Counted from the stretch's first letter, positions 24,497-36,380 are shown. The stretch is 64,000 bases of DNA from Stenopsyche tienmushanensis (GCA_008973525.1 WACJ01000121.1:186001-250000), one strand, 5' to 3'. Numbers and translations: made by a program. Notes: generated by a model from the letters alone, not told the origin.

Positions 24497-25305
24497 CTTG
24501 GGCCTCGTATAACACGGTTATATGGTTTCGCAAAACGTCATGTAATACAAATCCGTGTTATACAAGGTTTGAAATTCATACAAAATTAGGGTTTACGTTC
24601 CAAAAAAATATCGAATATAGTTTATATAAATGCGTACTTTATTTTTTAAATAGACACATACTCATTTACGAAATTAATTGAAAAGAAACTTTGATAATAT
24701 ATAATTTCTCATTCATTCATCATCGTTATCACTTATAATTCTATATGTTTATTCTTTTTCGAGATCTGTTGTGGGTTTCCATCATCAGAGAACTCTGGAA
24801 CATTTCTGGTTTTGGCCTTCAAAAATTCGGTAACAAGCATCTTTATGTATTTCATTATAAGTTTATAAAACCTATTGTAATTCTCTCTTGGATTTTAAAC
24901 TTTTTTCCATTATAGGATCATTTTCTATTAAAAAAATATTCTAATTTAAAAGCTAATTATATGCCTTCATGGATGGTTTTTAATGTGAAACTACTTCGCT
25001 GCAAGTATTTTTCATGTCATTTATTGTGGTAGTTCATTTTATATTTCAATTAATTCTTCTTCGTTCAATGTACGATTCTCTAATTTTTATTGTCCTTTTG
25101 TACTCATCTTCTATTGATGGAAAAAAAATCTTCAGAGACTACTTACTACAAATATACTTTAAATATTGAAATTATACCTTGGTCTAAGGATTGGATTATA
25201 GACGTAATGTTTGGCGGTAAAAATAATATTTCAACATTAGGATATTTCAAATCAAGCGGATGTCCTGATGCATTTTTGTACAAAACAGTGTTGCAGTGAG
25301 GCATG
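24497..25305 (-). mobile_element. Tigger/pogo transposon relic B (minus orientation)
   Basis: TA followed by CTTGGGCCTCGTATAACACGG at 24495 marks the 3' end. The 3' untranslated part and transposase C-terminus are shared with copy A (inverted), and the element extends further 5' into the DDE region (25140-25300). No 5' terminal repeat was found upstream, so this copy is 5'-truncated or deleted. Copies A and B lie about 1.6 kb apart in opposite orientation. Confidence 0.85.
24734..25305 (-). pseudogene. Tigger transposase remnant, part of DDE domain and C-terminus
   Basis: Minus-strand text includes HPLDLKYPNVEILFLPP, then NITSIIQSLDQGIISIFKVY, typical of the region just after the second catalytic residue of pogo/Tigger DDE domains. 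After stops and shifts come KSLKSKRELQ and the acidic tail with PQQISKKNKHIEL. The expected LDNAP motif is altered to KNASG, so the catalytic aspartate is lost in this copy. Confidence 0.85.
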
Positions 25306-27103
25306 GGTGTATATTATTTGAAATTGTCTATACAATCTGGATTTCAGCCTAAACTTATATAATAAGAACTCAAGAACTAACCTACCTTATTAATACTTGT
25401 TCAAATTTTATTGAGAATATGGAATAAAACGTGACTATCCAAATAATATAAAGTTTCAATATAAAATATCAATGACAACTAATAATCAGGGCTCTTGGAC
25501 ATAGCCATGTTTTTAAATTTATCATCATTTTTCCGTCGATAAATTTATTGTCAAAACGATTAAAAACTCAGTTCAAATTGATTAAACGGGAATAAATACA
25601 TAAAACATAGATAATTGCGACCGCTTAAGCTTTAGTTGAACAGTTTAATTTTTGATAACCCCAAATGTATTTTACACATGAATGCGTGCGGTCGAGGAAA
25701 AATGTAACTCATTTGAAAATTAATTCAATTTGTACATCAATTCCAATTCGAACCGAACGAATGATCTTATTTTATGGAATGGAATTAAAAAATGGAATCG
25801 CTTTTACTGTGACATTTCCAGACCATTAAATTAATTTGTGGTGCGGTACGTGCATTTGTCAAACTAATGGTAGAAACGCAATAGTGACCAATTTATTCCC
25901 AACAGGAACGCCGCTGAAATGCACGTCATTAAAATGGAATACGGATGATGTTGATTCCTTGGGACTTTAAGAAAAACACAGTACACTATTCCATATTCGA
26001 AATAACTTTCATTCAAATTTTATGATGTACTTCGATGGCACGCACTTTAATGACAATCTGCAATTTGCTTATACATTGGAATTACTATTTGAAAACATAA
26101 TATTATTCACGATGGTGTTCCTCATTTAAAATTTTGCAATTTACATTTTAATCGCTTATTCAACATTATAGGTAAAATTCATTTTAATACGCTTAATAAC
26201 AGTTCATTATGAGAATACCTCTTTGCTTTTTATTTATATATTATCAGATCACCAAGTCTATCTACTGAGAGATTTGTATTTTTTAAAACCATAATACAGT
26301 AAACATTTATTGTATTATAGTTATTAAATTCAATGTTATCAAATTATCTTAATGACATCGAATTTTCAAATTATAGCAACACACCGAATTAAGCCATCTC
26401 CATGTACATTGATTCCCAGTAAAGCGTTCGAATATTATGTATATTTTATGTGGTTAATTATATAATATATTGAGATAAGTATATTCTATGGGTAAAGTTA
26501 ATTATTAGATTTTTGCTTAACAAATTAAATTACTTGATCATGTCTATTAATTTGGTGTTAAAATTTTAAGCTTTTTAATTTACCTTTTTTATGTAATTTA
26601 GCTATGAAAGATCATCAAACACTGAAAGAAGCTAAAAATACTGAAGAATATTACACTTTTTAACTATTAATAGTAATGACTGAATCGTCATTTAATTAAT
26701 AAAATTATACAATTTTAAAAGCATGTTGCTATTCAAAGATTTGTGGAAGCTAAAGCAAAACTGGTTGACATGAAAATAATTGGAAAATGATCTTAAAATA
26801 CATAAAAATGATTGAATTATGATTATGACCAAATAGTTACAGCTATGCTATTTTAACTCATAAATTTTTACTTCAAGTTTTTATCTTCTCTTCTGACAGA
26901 TAAGCTATTTTTTCCAAATTAATTCTTCAGTAATGAAACGCTATCAGGCTATATTTCAGAATATTTTGAAGTTTCTCTAAGCTAAAATGTCGGAGCCATA
27001 GGTGTCCTAAATGGGGAAACTAACCATGACCTATTAGACTCATATGAACAGTTCTTAAGAAAAAAAAAATAGTGGGAATAAAAATAAAATGGGAGTGAAA
27101 AGC
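25306..27103. other. AT-rich sequence with one single-copy island
   Basis: At about 25770-25985 the composition is more balanced and the text includes homeodomain-type ATTAAATTAATTTG motifs. It could be conserved non-coding sequence; this is a guess from composition. The remainder is AT-rich with no frames of note. Confidence 0.35.
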
Positions 27104-27170
27104 ACCCGTTCTCAACCTTTTTATTGTTGCAGAGGATCCTAGTCAATTTTTATCGTATTATTTTCAACTC
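27104..27170 (+). mobile_element. hAT-like terminal fragment
   Basis: CACCCGTTCTCAACCTTTTT, then GTTGCAGAGGATCCTAGTCA, resembles the ends of Charlie-type hAT elements (CAGNGGTTCTCAACCTTTTT followed by a GACCCCTAGTCAA-like block). A poor candidate for the right end lies near 27407-27424 (AAGTTTGGGAGTTATTA). No 8-bp target duplication is evident and no transposase is present. Confidence 0.5.
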
Positions 27171-28200
27171 GTTTATGTGGGGTGATTTCGAGGTTTACAA
27201 ATCTGCGAAAATTACACAAATATTTAGCCACAAGTTTCACATTAAAAACCTTTCACATTTTTACATAAGTATATATTGTATGATAATTTATAAATCTCGA
27301 AATTGTTTTACACAAATGTAAATTGATGTTTATCATATTTATGTACTTCAAGTCGGTGTATTGCAAAAATCAAGTTATTCACGAAAATTAATATATCTTA
27401 TTTAGAGAAGTTTGGGAGTTATTAAGCAATTTAAGTTAGTTTTCGTTTTGATGAGTTTCGTCGTTGTGAGATAAGATTTGAAGTATCCGCAAAGACAGTA
27501 TGCATATATGAATCTGGCGCAATAAGCAAGTATTATCTTCTGACGCATGACGGTATTTGACGGCTATGTGCGTCAAGGTATTAAAAAATGTTAAGCAGCA
27601 GGTTCTTCTATGTAAATAATGCAATATAAAGATGTTTCAATAAATTTTGCTTCAGATTGTAGATATTTTTCCAATTACGTAAAAAATCGTCTTATGTATA
27701 TTTCAATTTGAATGTAAAAGTATAAAATTTATGGTTTTGAGTCAAATAGTTTAATTCGATAATATCTATTATAATGCGAAATATTTCAACACAATAATGG
27801 CTGATGATTCAATATAAGTGTTATATCCCGAACAACAGTTTGTGATAGATCAGTCAATGATTATTATCCGATAAAATAAATTCAACCATCATTGGTTTTT
27901 ATAAATATTTAAAAAATGTATTCAGATACTGTCTGTGCTATATAACATTATGCCGACTAAATACTTTGTACATATAATTAAACGTTTTACAGGAACAATA
28001 GCAAAAATAAATACGTGTTAAATTGAACATTTCAAGATAATATAGTTTAAAATATATCTGCATTTACTTCATAGTCGTTTATTCGAAATGAAATAATTAG
28101 GCTTTCATGTTCAACGTCATGTGGGCTAATAAATTCACGCCGAGTAGACATCATTTTAGGAATGCTTTTGATTTGTAGCCATAGATCACCGGCATTTTAC
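27171..28200. other. AT-rich sequence, no gene seen
   Basis: A minus frame at 27436-27624 (62 codons) is unassigned. Nothing else was recognised. Confidence 0.4.
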
Positions 28201-28800
28201 CATTGGTCATTCAAATTGTGTTCAATCAAACTAACGCGCAGTTTGACTGAGTACCCGCTTATCTATGAAGTTCTCCTTGAGGATCAAGCGAGGATGTAAT
28301 TGAGCGTCGTTCCGCCTCCGTTTAAAGAGATCCGAGGTGTCGCCGAGAAAAGAGACGTATCTCCGGTGATAGATGGAGCGGCGGTTCCACAATGTAAGAG
28401 TAATAAATCTATCATATCACCGAGTGTGACTTTCTGTCATTCACCCTTTGTCAAACATCAGCAAGGATTAAATTGTCCTTGTTGATTGATCTGTGGTGTG
28501 GAGGAGTATGCGGGACGACGTTAACTGCGATCGTTAACGGATGTTACGGCCGTTAGCGGAAAAGCGCCATCTAGATACTGTTCCGCAAGATAAAATAACG
28601 ACTGAGTGGAGAATAATGGCCTCAACCATCTACACCCACCCGTTGGAAAATAAACCCCTAACAATTCTTGTCATTTGGGCCTTGTAAAAATGAAAATCGA
28701 GCCATCGGACCGATCTGATGAGGGGGAACACGTAAGCGACGCGATTTGATTTAATTAATCTCGCCCGAAAAAAGGATCTGGAAAATCAGGCAAAAGCTTC
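28201..28800. other. GC-richer single-copy island
   Basis: This is a clearly more balanced block with no mobile-element match and no assigned frame (plus frame 28300-28485, 61 codons). It is a candidate for conserved non-coding DNA or an untranslated exon. The call rests on composition only. Confidence 0.35.
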
Positions 28801-28956
28801 ACTTCGAATATTAATTTGGTCTTTCTGCAGAAGCAATTATGCGAAAGATTGTAAAAACAATTAATTTGTTTAATAAATTGTTTAATACACTCAGAGCTCA
28901 TAAACACGTTTTCTATAACATGATTAGAGAGAAATAATAAACATCATTTTAAAGTA

Positions 28957-29100
28957 TTATTGATATTGGACAATGCACCAGCAAATGCGCTCGACTTAAA
29001 ACATCCTAATATTGAAATATTATTTTTACCGCCAAACACTACGTCTATAATCTAGCCTTTAGAACAAGGTATAATTTCAATATTTAAAGCATATTATATT
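28957..29100 (+). pseudogene. Tigger transposase DDE-domain fragment
   Basis: The frame reads LLILDNAPANALDLKHPNIE, then ILFLPPNTTSII, a stop, and PLEQGIISIFKAYYI. LDNAPA is the conserved motif holding the second catalytic aspartate of pogo/Tigger transposases, and FLPPNTTS with a Q-G downstream is diagnostic. It holds one in-frame stop (TAG where Q is expected) and is cut off where the Jockey sequence begins. Confidence 0.9.
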
Positions 29101-29972
29101 CGTCGAATATTTGATTATTTAAGATTAGTATATGGAAATGTATTGAATGCAATTTTATAGCTTTGTTTTGTACGATTTGGAGTTTGTAGTAGTTGGTGTT
29201 GCATATGTTGCTCCAGACGGGAGCTGCATATATGAACGTAGGTCGAATCAGCGTTTTATATAATAAAAAAATGTTAGAGGCCGAAAGAGCACTGCACCGA
29301 CGAAAAATGGAGTGCAGCGCCCCCATGGCTGCTAACCCGCAGGCGCGAGCCCCCGACATCTATGCTCCTCACCTCAGTCGCCTGTCAAAAGTTACTCCCA
29401 AGTATTTCACTTGGGGTTTCCATTTGATGGAGCTGGACCCGACAACTATTGGATCACTTTGACGAGTTTTCCGTTTCATGGAGAACAAGATAGCTTCTGT
29501 TTTCTTTTTGTTTACTTTGAGTTTCCAACGATCGAAGTATTTGAATGCAGCATATCAGTAAATCACGTAAGTAAATGTTGAACAGGTGAGGCCCTAAAAT
29601 ACTGCCCCGAGGAACTCCCGCTGAAACAGATTGGGGAATTGACGTTGCTCTGTTTAAGATTACCGAAAATGATCTTTTGCAGAAATAGGATTGGATCATT
29701 TTAATAAAATAAATAGGAAAATTAACGGATATCATTTTATGGATCAGATCGCGGTGCCAGACAGTATCGAATGCCTTTTCGATGTCGATGAGTACCATAC
29801 CGGTACTTCTCTTCATGTTAAAGTTTCTAGTAACGTGTTCAGTCAGTCTGGTCAACTGATGGGCCATAGAGTTATTTACGAAAACCAAATTCCTCATTAT
29901 TAATAGCATTTTTACTAAGTTTTCTCAATCTATTTAGAATAAGTTTTTCAAATATTTTGCTTAGTGCGGAAA
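29084..29972 (-). pseudogene. Jockey-like non-LTR retrotransposon reverse transcriptase relic 1
   Basis: On the minus strand, in order: FSALSKIFEKLILNRLRK and EEFGFR (fingers), MVLIDIEKAFDTVWHRDL (palm motif A with its catalytic aspartate), SVSAGVPRGSILGPHLFNIY (motif B region), RWKLKVNKKKTEAILFS, a VKYLGVTFDR block, and the thumb LLYKTLIRPTFIYAAPVWS. The YADD box between motif B and the RWKLK block is absent: FNIYLRDL runs into the later block through a deletion. Frameshifts separate the pieces. The wording is typical of the Jockey clade. The 5' half including the endonuclease is missing, and no poly(A) remains at the 3' end. Confidence 0.9.
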
Positions 29973-30006
29973 ATTAACTAAACGTATTATACGAGGTCTG
30001 GGTGTA

Positions 30007-31230
30007 AAATAATTAACCATGACTATGTATAGTAGATTAACTTTTTTAAAAATTGGTTTGGGCTTAAATCTGGATCAATTGAGTATTCATATTTTTACCA
30101 GTATTGAGATGTATAGAGTCGTATAGAGACGAAAATGAGTAAATAAATGCAACTATTCTTAAATAATGATTATTTTGATGTTCGCTTATAAATTTGCTAA
30201 ACCGCCTAAAATAAATTCTTATTCAAAATAATCCTATTTTAACTTTATCACGTATGAATGGCAAATGGAAAACCATCACATGAAAAATTTTATCCCTAGA
30301 AAAGTCCATTGTCGCTTGCATCCGATATCGGATATGGCACCTTAAGAAGAATTTATAATTCATTATGATCATGTTGTTACCAAAAAAAATCAAACTGTGG
30401 CTCATGCACAAAAAAAAATATTGTGAGCAGAAAAAGAATATAAATTATTAATGAAAAAATGCTTTCAATAACAGTAAAGTTTTTTGTTATAAAAGTTTAT
30501 ATTTTGGGTGATTGACAATAAATTATCCCACTTATTTGCATGTTTATTTTATATAGATTATAAAGACCAACTTCTGTAGCATAACTTCATCAAACGTTGA
30601 GGTATGATGAATTTGAATATGAAAGTCGATCGATTGTAAGAAGCTAGAACAATAGGTAATAAAAAGGGTTATTTTATGTAGGCTAATATTTGTATGCACA
30701 AATATTATTTGAAGGGTCAATAAATTAAAAATAATTTCGCCATTCAATCATAGATCTTCTTCTCTATAATTACACAAATCTTGGCACAAAGAATAATTCA
30801 TCTGCTCACGGAAACCTCAAACGCTCGTCAAAACCATCAAAAATATGTGCAGGTAAAATAACAGCAATAATTTATCGGTATTTAATGAATTTCACAACAG
30901 ACGTTCGATGATAAACGAGGTATTGGATGCGAATGAATGATGAAGACAACGCTAAGGAGACTACGAATCTGCAATTAGCATGCAAGATGGAGAGCTTCTA
31001 TATAATTTAATAGATTATTCAGGAGTCTAGTTGATTATGTATTGAATTTTGGTTCTTCTCCTCGAATGCGGTTGGAGCGAACCTTAATTCTCTGTTAAAA
31101 CATATGGTAAATGCATCAAATATTATCATTTAATTGAAATAATTCTCACTTTTACATTCTGTTTGAATTGAGATACGTATTTAACTTCATTTTGCAAAAT
31201 TAATACGAAAACAAATAATGAATGATTTCA
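30007..31230. other. AT-rich sequence, no gene seen
   Basis: Short unassigned minus frames lie at 30223-30411 and 30544-30747. No repeat was recognised. Confidence 0.45.
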
Positions 31231-32600
31231 GTGTATTAATGGTATTGATAATAGATAAACAAAAAGCATACAGATACAATTTTAATAGGGTTAAAAATTA
31301 AGCTATAATACATTTTTAAATGTTGGGCAGAAAGTCTTCTGAGTTCAAGGAAATGGATAGGTGGATTCGAATAACATCTAACAGACGAGAACGAGAGAAA
31401 GCCACATTTGAGAGACAGCCAATTACAGACTCTTCCTTTATAAATACTTCTTTGCGACATCGTCTTCCAATCACCAAAACGGAAGCATGCCAGACTTTTT
31501 CAACATTTTCGAGTTATTTAAATTCACAACTTGCCCCGATCCGCAGCGCAGCAATCCCCGAATTCCCATATAAAATAAGAGGAAGCCGGCGTATTTATTC
31601 AAAAGCAGTTCTTTCTTCGGGATGAATAGGAAGTGCCATAATTCAAGCGCAAGGCACAAGAGGCCAGAACCGGGTTGGCTATTATCCTGAGCGGGCGTAT
31701 TGTATTAATTGAGAAACATATTCCGTCTGTCACATCTGTATCAGTAAATCTCCCGTTCTATAAGCTGTCGATTCCACAATCCGCAAGGAGTATTTCCACC
31801 TCCACGTCGACTATATTCACCAACACCCTCACTTGAGATATCGAGCACATACATCGCCGCTGTGACATGAAGATTAATAGCCTCTCTCTTGGCGAACCCA
31901 AACTGTGAAGGCTTGTATGCGCATTCGTTACTGAGGTCCAGCCTCTAATTCACCATCCCACAGGCTCTGGCCCCGGAAAATATATTGCCGACTCGATATA
32001 TCCGCTTTCGCCACAAGAAGCCATAGAAAAAGTGTCAGAACGATGGTTGACATAAAAAAAATTGATGGAGATTCTCCCTGAAGTAAGACGTTAAAAGGCT
32101 TATCTTGTCAGCGACGGTCGTTTCATCTCCCTTCTAGATGCATTTTGATTATATAATAGACAGGCCGAGATTTCCGCTCAATAATTTATAGCAAAATACA
32201 GATTTATCATTGCATGAATGAATCCAAACATCTAATCTCTCTAACAATCCAGAAAAATATAATTAGCGACGAGTGTTTGCTCCCTCCGATTCCATTAAAA
32301 GAGCATAAATATGTGACGCTGATATGTACGCCTCGCCATGTTGGGTGTTGCATGAAGAGTTGAGAGGTAATTGAAAAAGGGTGGGTGCTGTTATTATTTG
32401 CTGAGTCATATGGATTATATATTGTCGGTTGTATCGGGGTATCGATTTCAGGAAGGGTACTCCATACCATTCATTCTGGCACCGCGATTATAATTGGCAA
32501 TTGTAGCAAGAAGTCTTCCATGTATTACATTCCATCCAGACACACCCTATCCAGTGCAACAATATTACCTCATGATCCTGGAATAAAATTATTAACCCTC
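31231..32600. other. Long single-copy GC-richer region without a recognisable gene
   Basis: From about 31300 to 32590 the text is more balanced in composition and free of recognised mobile elements. A plus frame at 31320-31625 (101 codons, true ATG, polar and basic, begins MLGRKSSEFKEMDRWIR) is the longest here; opposite frames overlap it. No domain was recognised. It may be conserved non-coding DNA, an unannotated exon or chance. Confidence 0.3.
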
Positions 32601-32814
32601 TGATTACCATATCCTAAAATATAACCTCGTTTCGCGATATACACATAAAAATAAAACAAATCCATTGAAATTTCATTAGCTTTAACATAGTAATTTAATA
32701 ACTGTCAAAACACATCAAAATATGTTTTTTGAAAATTATATTCTTAAGAACATGCATTTTTTGTGTCGCTTTTTATATAAAATATGATCCAATAGTCATA
32801 AGCTTGTGATGGTT
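32601..32814. other. AT-rich spacer
   Basis: A TTAACCCTCTGA motif at 32592 looks like the end of a TTAA-type element, but no partner was found. Confidence 0.35.
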
Positions 32815-32880
32815 TGACCGAATGGCTTAGTCCTTTGCTTTTTATTATAAAGATTCAAATCCAAATAAATAATGCGTTGA
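32815..32880 (+). repeat. tRNA-like SINE head, worn
   Basis: CCGAATGGCTTAGTCC (A-box-like) and AGATTCAAATCC (B-box-like), about 30 bases apart, correspond to the SINE head at 39706-39775. The body is not recognised downstream, where the TA-flanked element begins at 32966. Confidence 0.5.
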
Positions 32881-32965
32881 TTAAAAATATAATAATTTTC
32901 ATTAACACATTCCAGCCGTGCGAAGTTTTCTGAATGCCTTTACAAAAACGTATTGCATAGATATA

Positions 32966-33701
32966 TACTTAGACCTTTTTTGTGCGATAGATGCGTTTCG
33001 CGGAAAATCGCACAAAAAAGCTATAACTTACATAGAAAAAGATAAAGATTTTCTCTTTCCAACAACATAATTCATAATTAGTAAAGATGTCACTATAGTC
33101 CCTAACTCAAAAAAATAAATCTCAAAATAGAGACTGTTTAGTCAAGTCATTTTTTGACCTTATTTTGTCAGTTTTAATTTGTTTTTAAATTGTTAAAAAT
33201 AAATTTTGACATAAATCTGGTAAAAATAATATAGAGGGTTGTAAAGAAAAGATTCGTACCTAGTTTGAAGTTAATTATTTAATTAAAACTTGAAATATGA
33301 TGTCAACTATGTTGAAAAAAGTAGTTTCGAGAAAAACGCGTTAAAAGATTTCATTATGGTAGAAGCGACCAAGTTGCCGGGTCACTAAATTAGCTATAAC
33401 TCCGTAAGTAGTTGGAATTTTGGAAATTCCTCTGTATAATGTAATTTTAAAAGTCAAAAATGTAAACCAGAATAAAAGGCATGGTCGTAATTCAGCGATA
33501 GCAGATGCAATTTGATTTACACAGTCCCAAATTTTTTTTTTCAAATTTCGGTAAGTGTTAATGATTTATTTCTTATTTTATCCAAAATATCTCGATACGT
33601 ACTCTTTATGAAATTTTAAAAAAGAAAAAATTTGCCTTATAAAAACCGCATAACTTCGAAATCGCACAAAAAAAACTCGCACAAAAAGATGTTTGAGTGT
33701 A
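32966..33701. mobile_element. TA-flanked DNA element, second family member
   Basis: TA (32964-32965) is followed by TACTTAGACC, and the right end, reverse-complemented, is TACACTCAAAC before TA (33702-33703). Subterminal GTGCGA and GCACAAAAAA motifs are repeated, and the block CCGCATAACTTCGAAATCGC near the right end matches CCGCATAACTTCAAAATCGC in the element at 1191-2298. No transposase was recognised. It carries an internal module (33314-33430) also present in the TTAA-ended element at 51408-51983. Confidence 0.6.
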
Positions 33702-33703
33702 TA

Positions 33704-34300
33704 TACATTTAATAGTAGAATGCGTTGAGAGTTTATCTCGAAATTATTTATTTTTATGGTGAAAAATATAGATTTTCTTTTTAAATTCAATAATTTAACA
33801 ACATTTTAAATATAACATCACCTTTTTACAAAACTAGAAACAAATATGCCTTTAAAGTGAGAGGATTGGAATGTGTTAATATGGCAAAGCAACAAATAGA
33901 AAAAAATGTTTTTTTTTAAATGGTAATGGTAAAATGGATCTTTACGAATTTTTTAAAACGATTTTTTTCAGTAAAATTTCAAACCGAAGATGATCTATAA
34001 GCGAGTAGTGAAATTATCCTTATTTTTAAATAATACTTTTAAGGGATTTTTTGCAAATCAATCACTCAAATATGGATCCATCCGACTTAATCGCTATAGT
34101 ATTAACTTTTTCAGATTCACAAAATCAGGATAAACTTAGATCGACACAATTGATCAATTGACCGAACTTGCATACATATCAAATTTAAATACCGAAACGA
34201 CATCAAATGATGAAAAAAAAGATGTTATCTCTGTGCGTATCTTGAGATGTCACTAACAAATATGATTTAAAAATACTGCGAACAGAATTTTAAAAAACAT
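33704..34300. other. AT-rich sequence
   Basis: No frame or repeat recognised. Confidence 0.45.
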
Positions 34301-34307
34301 ATTATTT

Positions 34308-34368
34308 GCGTCTATAGACGCATATGGCCCGTAGGCATGGGTCGCGTCTATAGATGCTTGGCAGTTAA
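34308..34368. repeat. Palindromic motif pair ending at a TTAA
   Basis: GCGTCTATAGACGC (34308-34321) is a perfect 14-bp palindrome. A near copy GCGTCTATAGATGC follows at 34344-34357, and a TTAA lies at 34365-34368. This pattern resembles the terminal region of piggyBac-like elements, but the opposite end was not identified, so the boundary and class are uncertain. Confidence 0.45.
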
Positions 34369-34489
34369 CTGATAAAGAAGAATTTGAAAACAATAATTAT
34401 ATTGATATCTTTATAATATATGAATGTGGTCGGTACAAATAGATAGCATACGTTTTGTAAGCATTTGAACTGTATGACTTATCTCTGGG

Positions 34490-35075
34490 ACTTTCAGGTG
34501 CTGTTACATCAGTAGGGGGTAGAAGTATCGAATGGTGGCACATAGAGGGTTGATGTTAGCGGAGCAAGTTTGTCGGAGCGCAAGTCAAGTATCGCAGCTC
34601 CTGTGCAACAATGGCCACCGAGACTGTAACAGCAACAATCTGGCATCGGAAATACACTTATTGCTTGCATTATCTGCATCTGCCGTACACCGAGCAGGTA
34701 GTTTGTTAAGGCGCAGTCATGATTTATGGCCGCATGTTATTGCAGCCGAGCGCTTGGATGCTGCCAGCATTTCTGAATATTATTATTTGTGAAGCCGGGC
34801 CCACGGAAGCCCCCCCGAATACTAATGAACGGGATTCATATTATAAGAAAAGGATACACTGTCTCCTGTCGACAACGACCGTGCCAACCTTTTGCAGACT
34901 CCCTCAAATCCTTGACCCGAAAACGATCTCGAGTGCTGAAAACGATTTTCTCTTCAAAAGCTCACAACGTGATTCGATTTGCTTGGAAGTGCAGTTTGAT
35001 AAATTCGCAACTTTCACCGGAATATTTCAATTCATCGTGATAAGCATTATACTCGAACATTTTTCAAGTTGATGA
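34490..35075 (+). other. GC-richer island with overlapping plus-strand frames
   Basis: Frames run at 34532-34792 (86 codons, begins MVAHRGLMLAEQ, rich in Ala, Ser and Leu), 34719-35072 (117 codons) and 34789-35040 (83 codons). All three plus-strand frames being open here is unusual for this AT-rich window. A TTTCAGGT motif at about 34493 could be a splice acceptor. No domain was recognised, and no operon or partner context exists. It could be a short exon, an untranslated exon or chance. Confidence 0.3.
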
Positions 35076-36380
35076 ATGCTACGTGGATGGAATATGGAAA
35101 TGAAAATATAACTTTGCTGAGCTGCTATTGGAATATTTCAACAGATACATTTTATTTTTCGAAAACAGTAGAACAACTTCTCAGTTATACTCCAAACTTT
35201 TTAGAATCTCTAAAATTTACAAATAAGACATTATATTTTCTCTGATTTCTGTGAATTATACTCTATATCAAAAGAGATTGAGAGAGAAGAAACATCGGAT
35301 AACATATAATTGATTTGCGGAATAATATATTATAAAAGCAATAATCCATTTTAGTGCATCAATTAATCTGTTAATAAAACCATATTAAATGGCTCAATTT
35401 GATCTTTTTCCAACGAAAAAAATAACAAATATTTGACTAAATTTAATCTGCTAATAGACTTATAATTATACTAATACATGAACTAAAATTTGACGCATGC
35501 ACATTCATCATTCCTCAATGTCATCTAAAGTTTTTTCGCAGAAATTATTGCTTATAATCTGCCTAATTATAAAGTTCAATCCGTAATGAAACATAACTTT
35601 TTTTATAATTAACACTAATTCTACCACGATGGATCAAATTACATTTTTTTAATTAGACAGCTGATTATGATCTATGATTATGATTCTAATCTAAATGTAT
35701 CTGACTATTGCAAAATTCTGAAATATGGAACGAATTCTAATACATTTTTTGAACGAATTATATTTTCGTAAGAATTCCGTGATAATAAAAAAATATGTTT
35801 AAATGGAAAATATTTGCATATGCCAAATAATTGAATCTCAAATAAGTTTCAGAATTAATCATCATATTATACAGAATCAGAAAAAAACATTCAATAGATC
35901 GAAAACCCAATGTTTAGAACTCCAAACCAAGTAACAATAAGCTTTCATAAAAAAGGTTGTTTACTCGACGAAGCTTTCTCTATTCACAAGATCGCCAAAA
36001 GTTTTCGCGAATGTGCTTTCAAATCCTCAAATTGAGCCCTAATAATAACATTACTTAAATCCTCTAGAAAGCGATCTGTTGTTCTAAAAGCTTTGGGTTA
36101 TAGTGCAGTGTTTAAAGTTTAAGCTGCAATGGAGCTCGGTCAGAAGGTAGCTTCAATCAACGATGAAAAGTTTGAAATAGTATTAGCAACTTTCTCAGCG
36201 GACTTCATAGAGTTGGCCTTTTCAATTTGTCTGCAAAACTATAAATGGTTCTACTGGAAAAATCTTTTTAAACATATGGATTTATTATTATTTATTAATA
36301 TGTTACTTGACCGTTTGTAAATTAAAGTGGCAAATAAATATTAAGTCTTTGCAGAGAGCAATAATCTCAATGTAATAAGG
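35076..36380. other. AT-rich sequence with one short frame
   Basis: The frame at 36129-36320 (63 codons, ATG start, begins MELGQKVASINDEKFE) is not recognised. It sits at the edge of AT-rich sequence and may be chance. Confidence 0.35.

Larger units (their letters stand above)
28888..30004 (+). mobile_element. Tigger/pogo transposon relic C, interrupted by a Jockey fragment
   Basis: The left end, CACTCAGAGCTCATAAACACG after TA (28886-28887), and the right end, CGTATTATACGAGGTCTGGGTG before TA (30005-30006), match the Tigger ends of copies A and B. Between them lies a DDE-domain piece at 28957-29100, directly joined to a minus-strand Jockey reverse transcriptase (29101-29972). The N-terminal half of the transposase gene is deleted. 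Confidence 0.75.

Noticed and set aside
34719..35072. 117-codon plus-strand frame as a gene
   Set aside because: Three overlapping frames are open in the same direction, none shows a motif, and the island could be open by composition alone.
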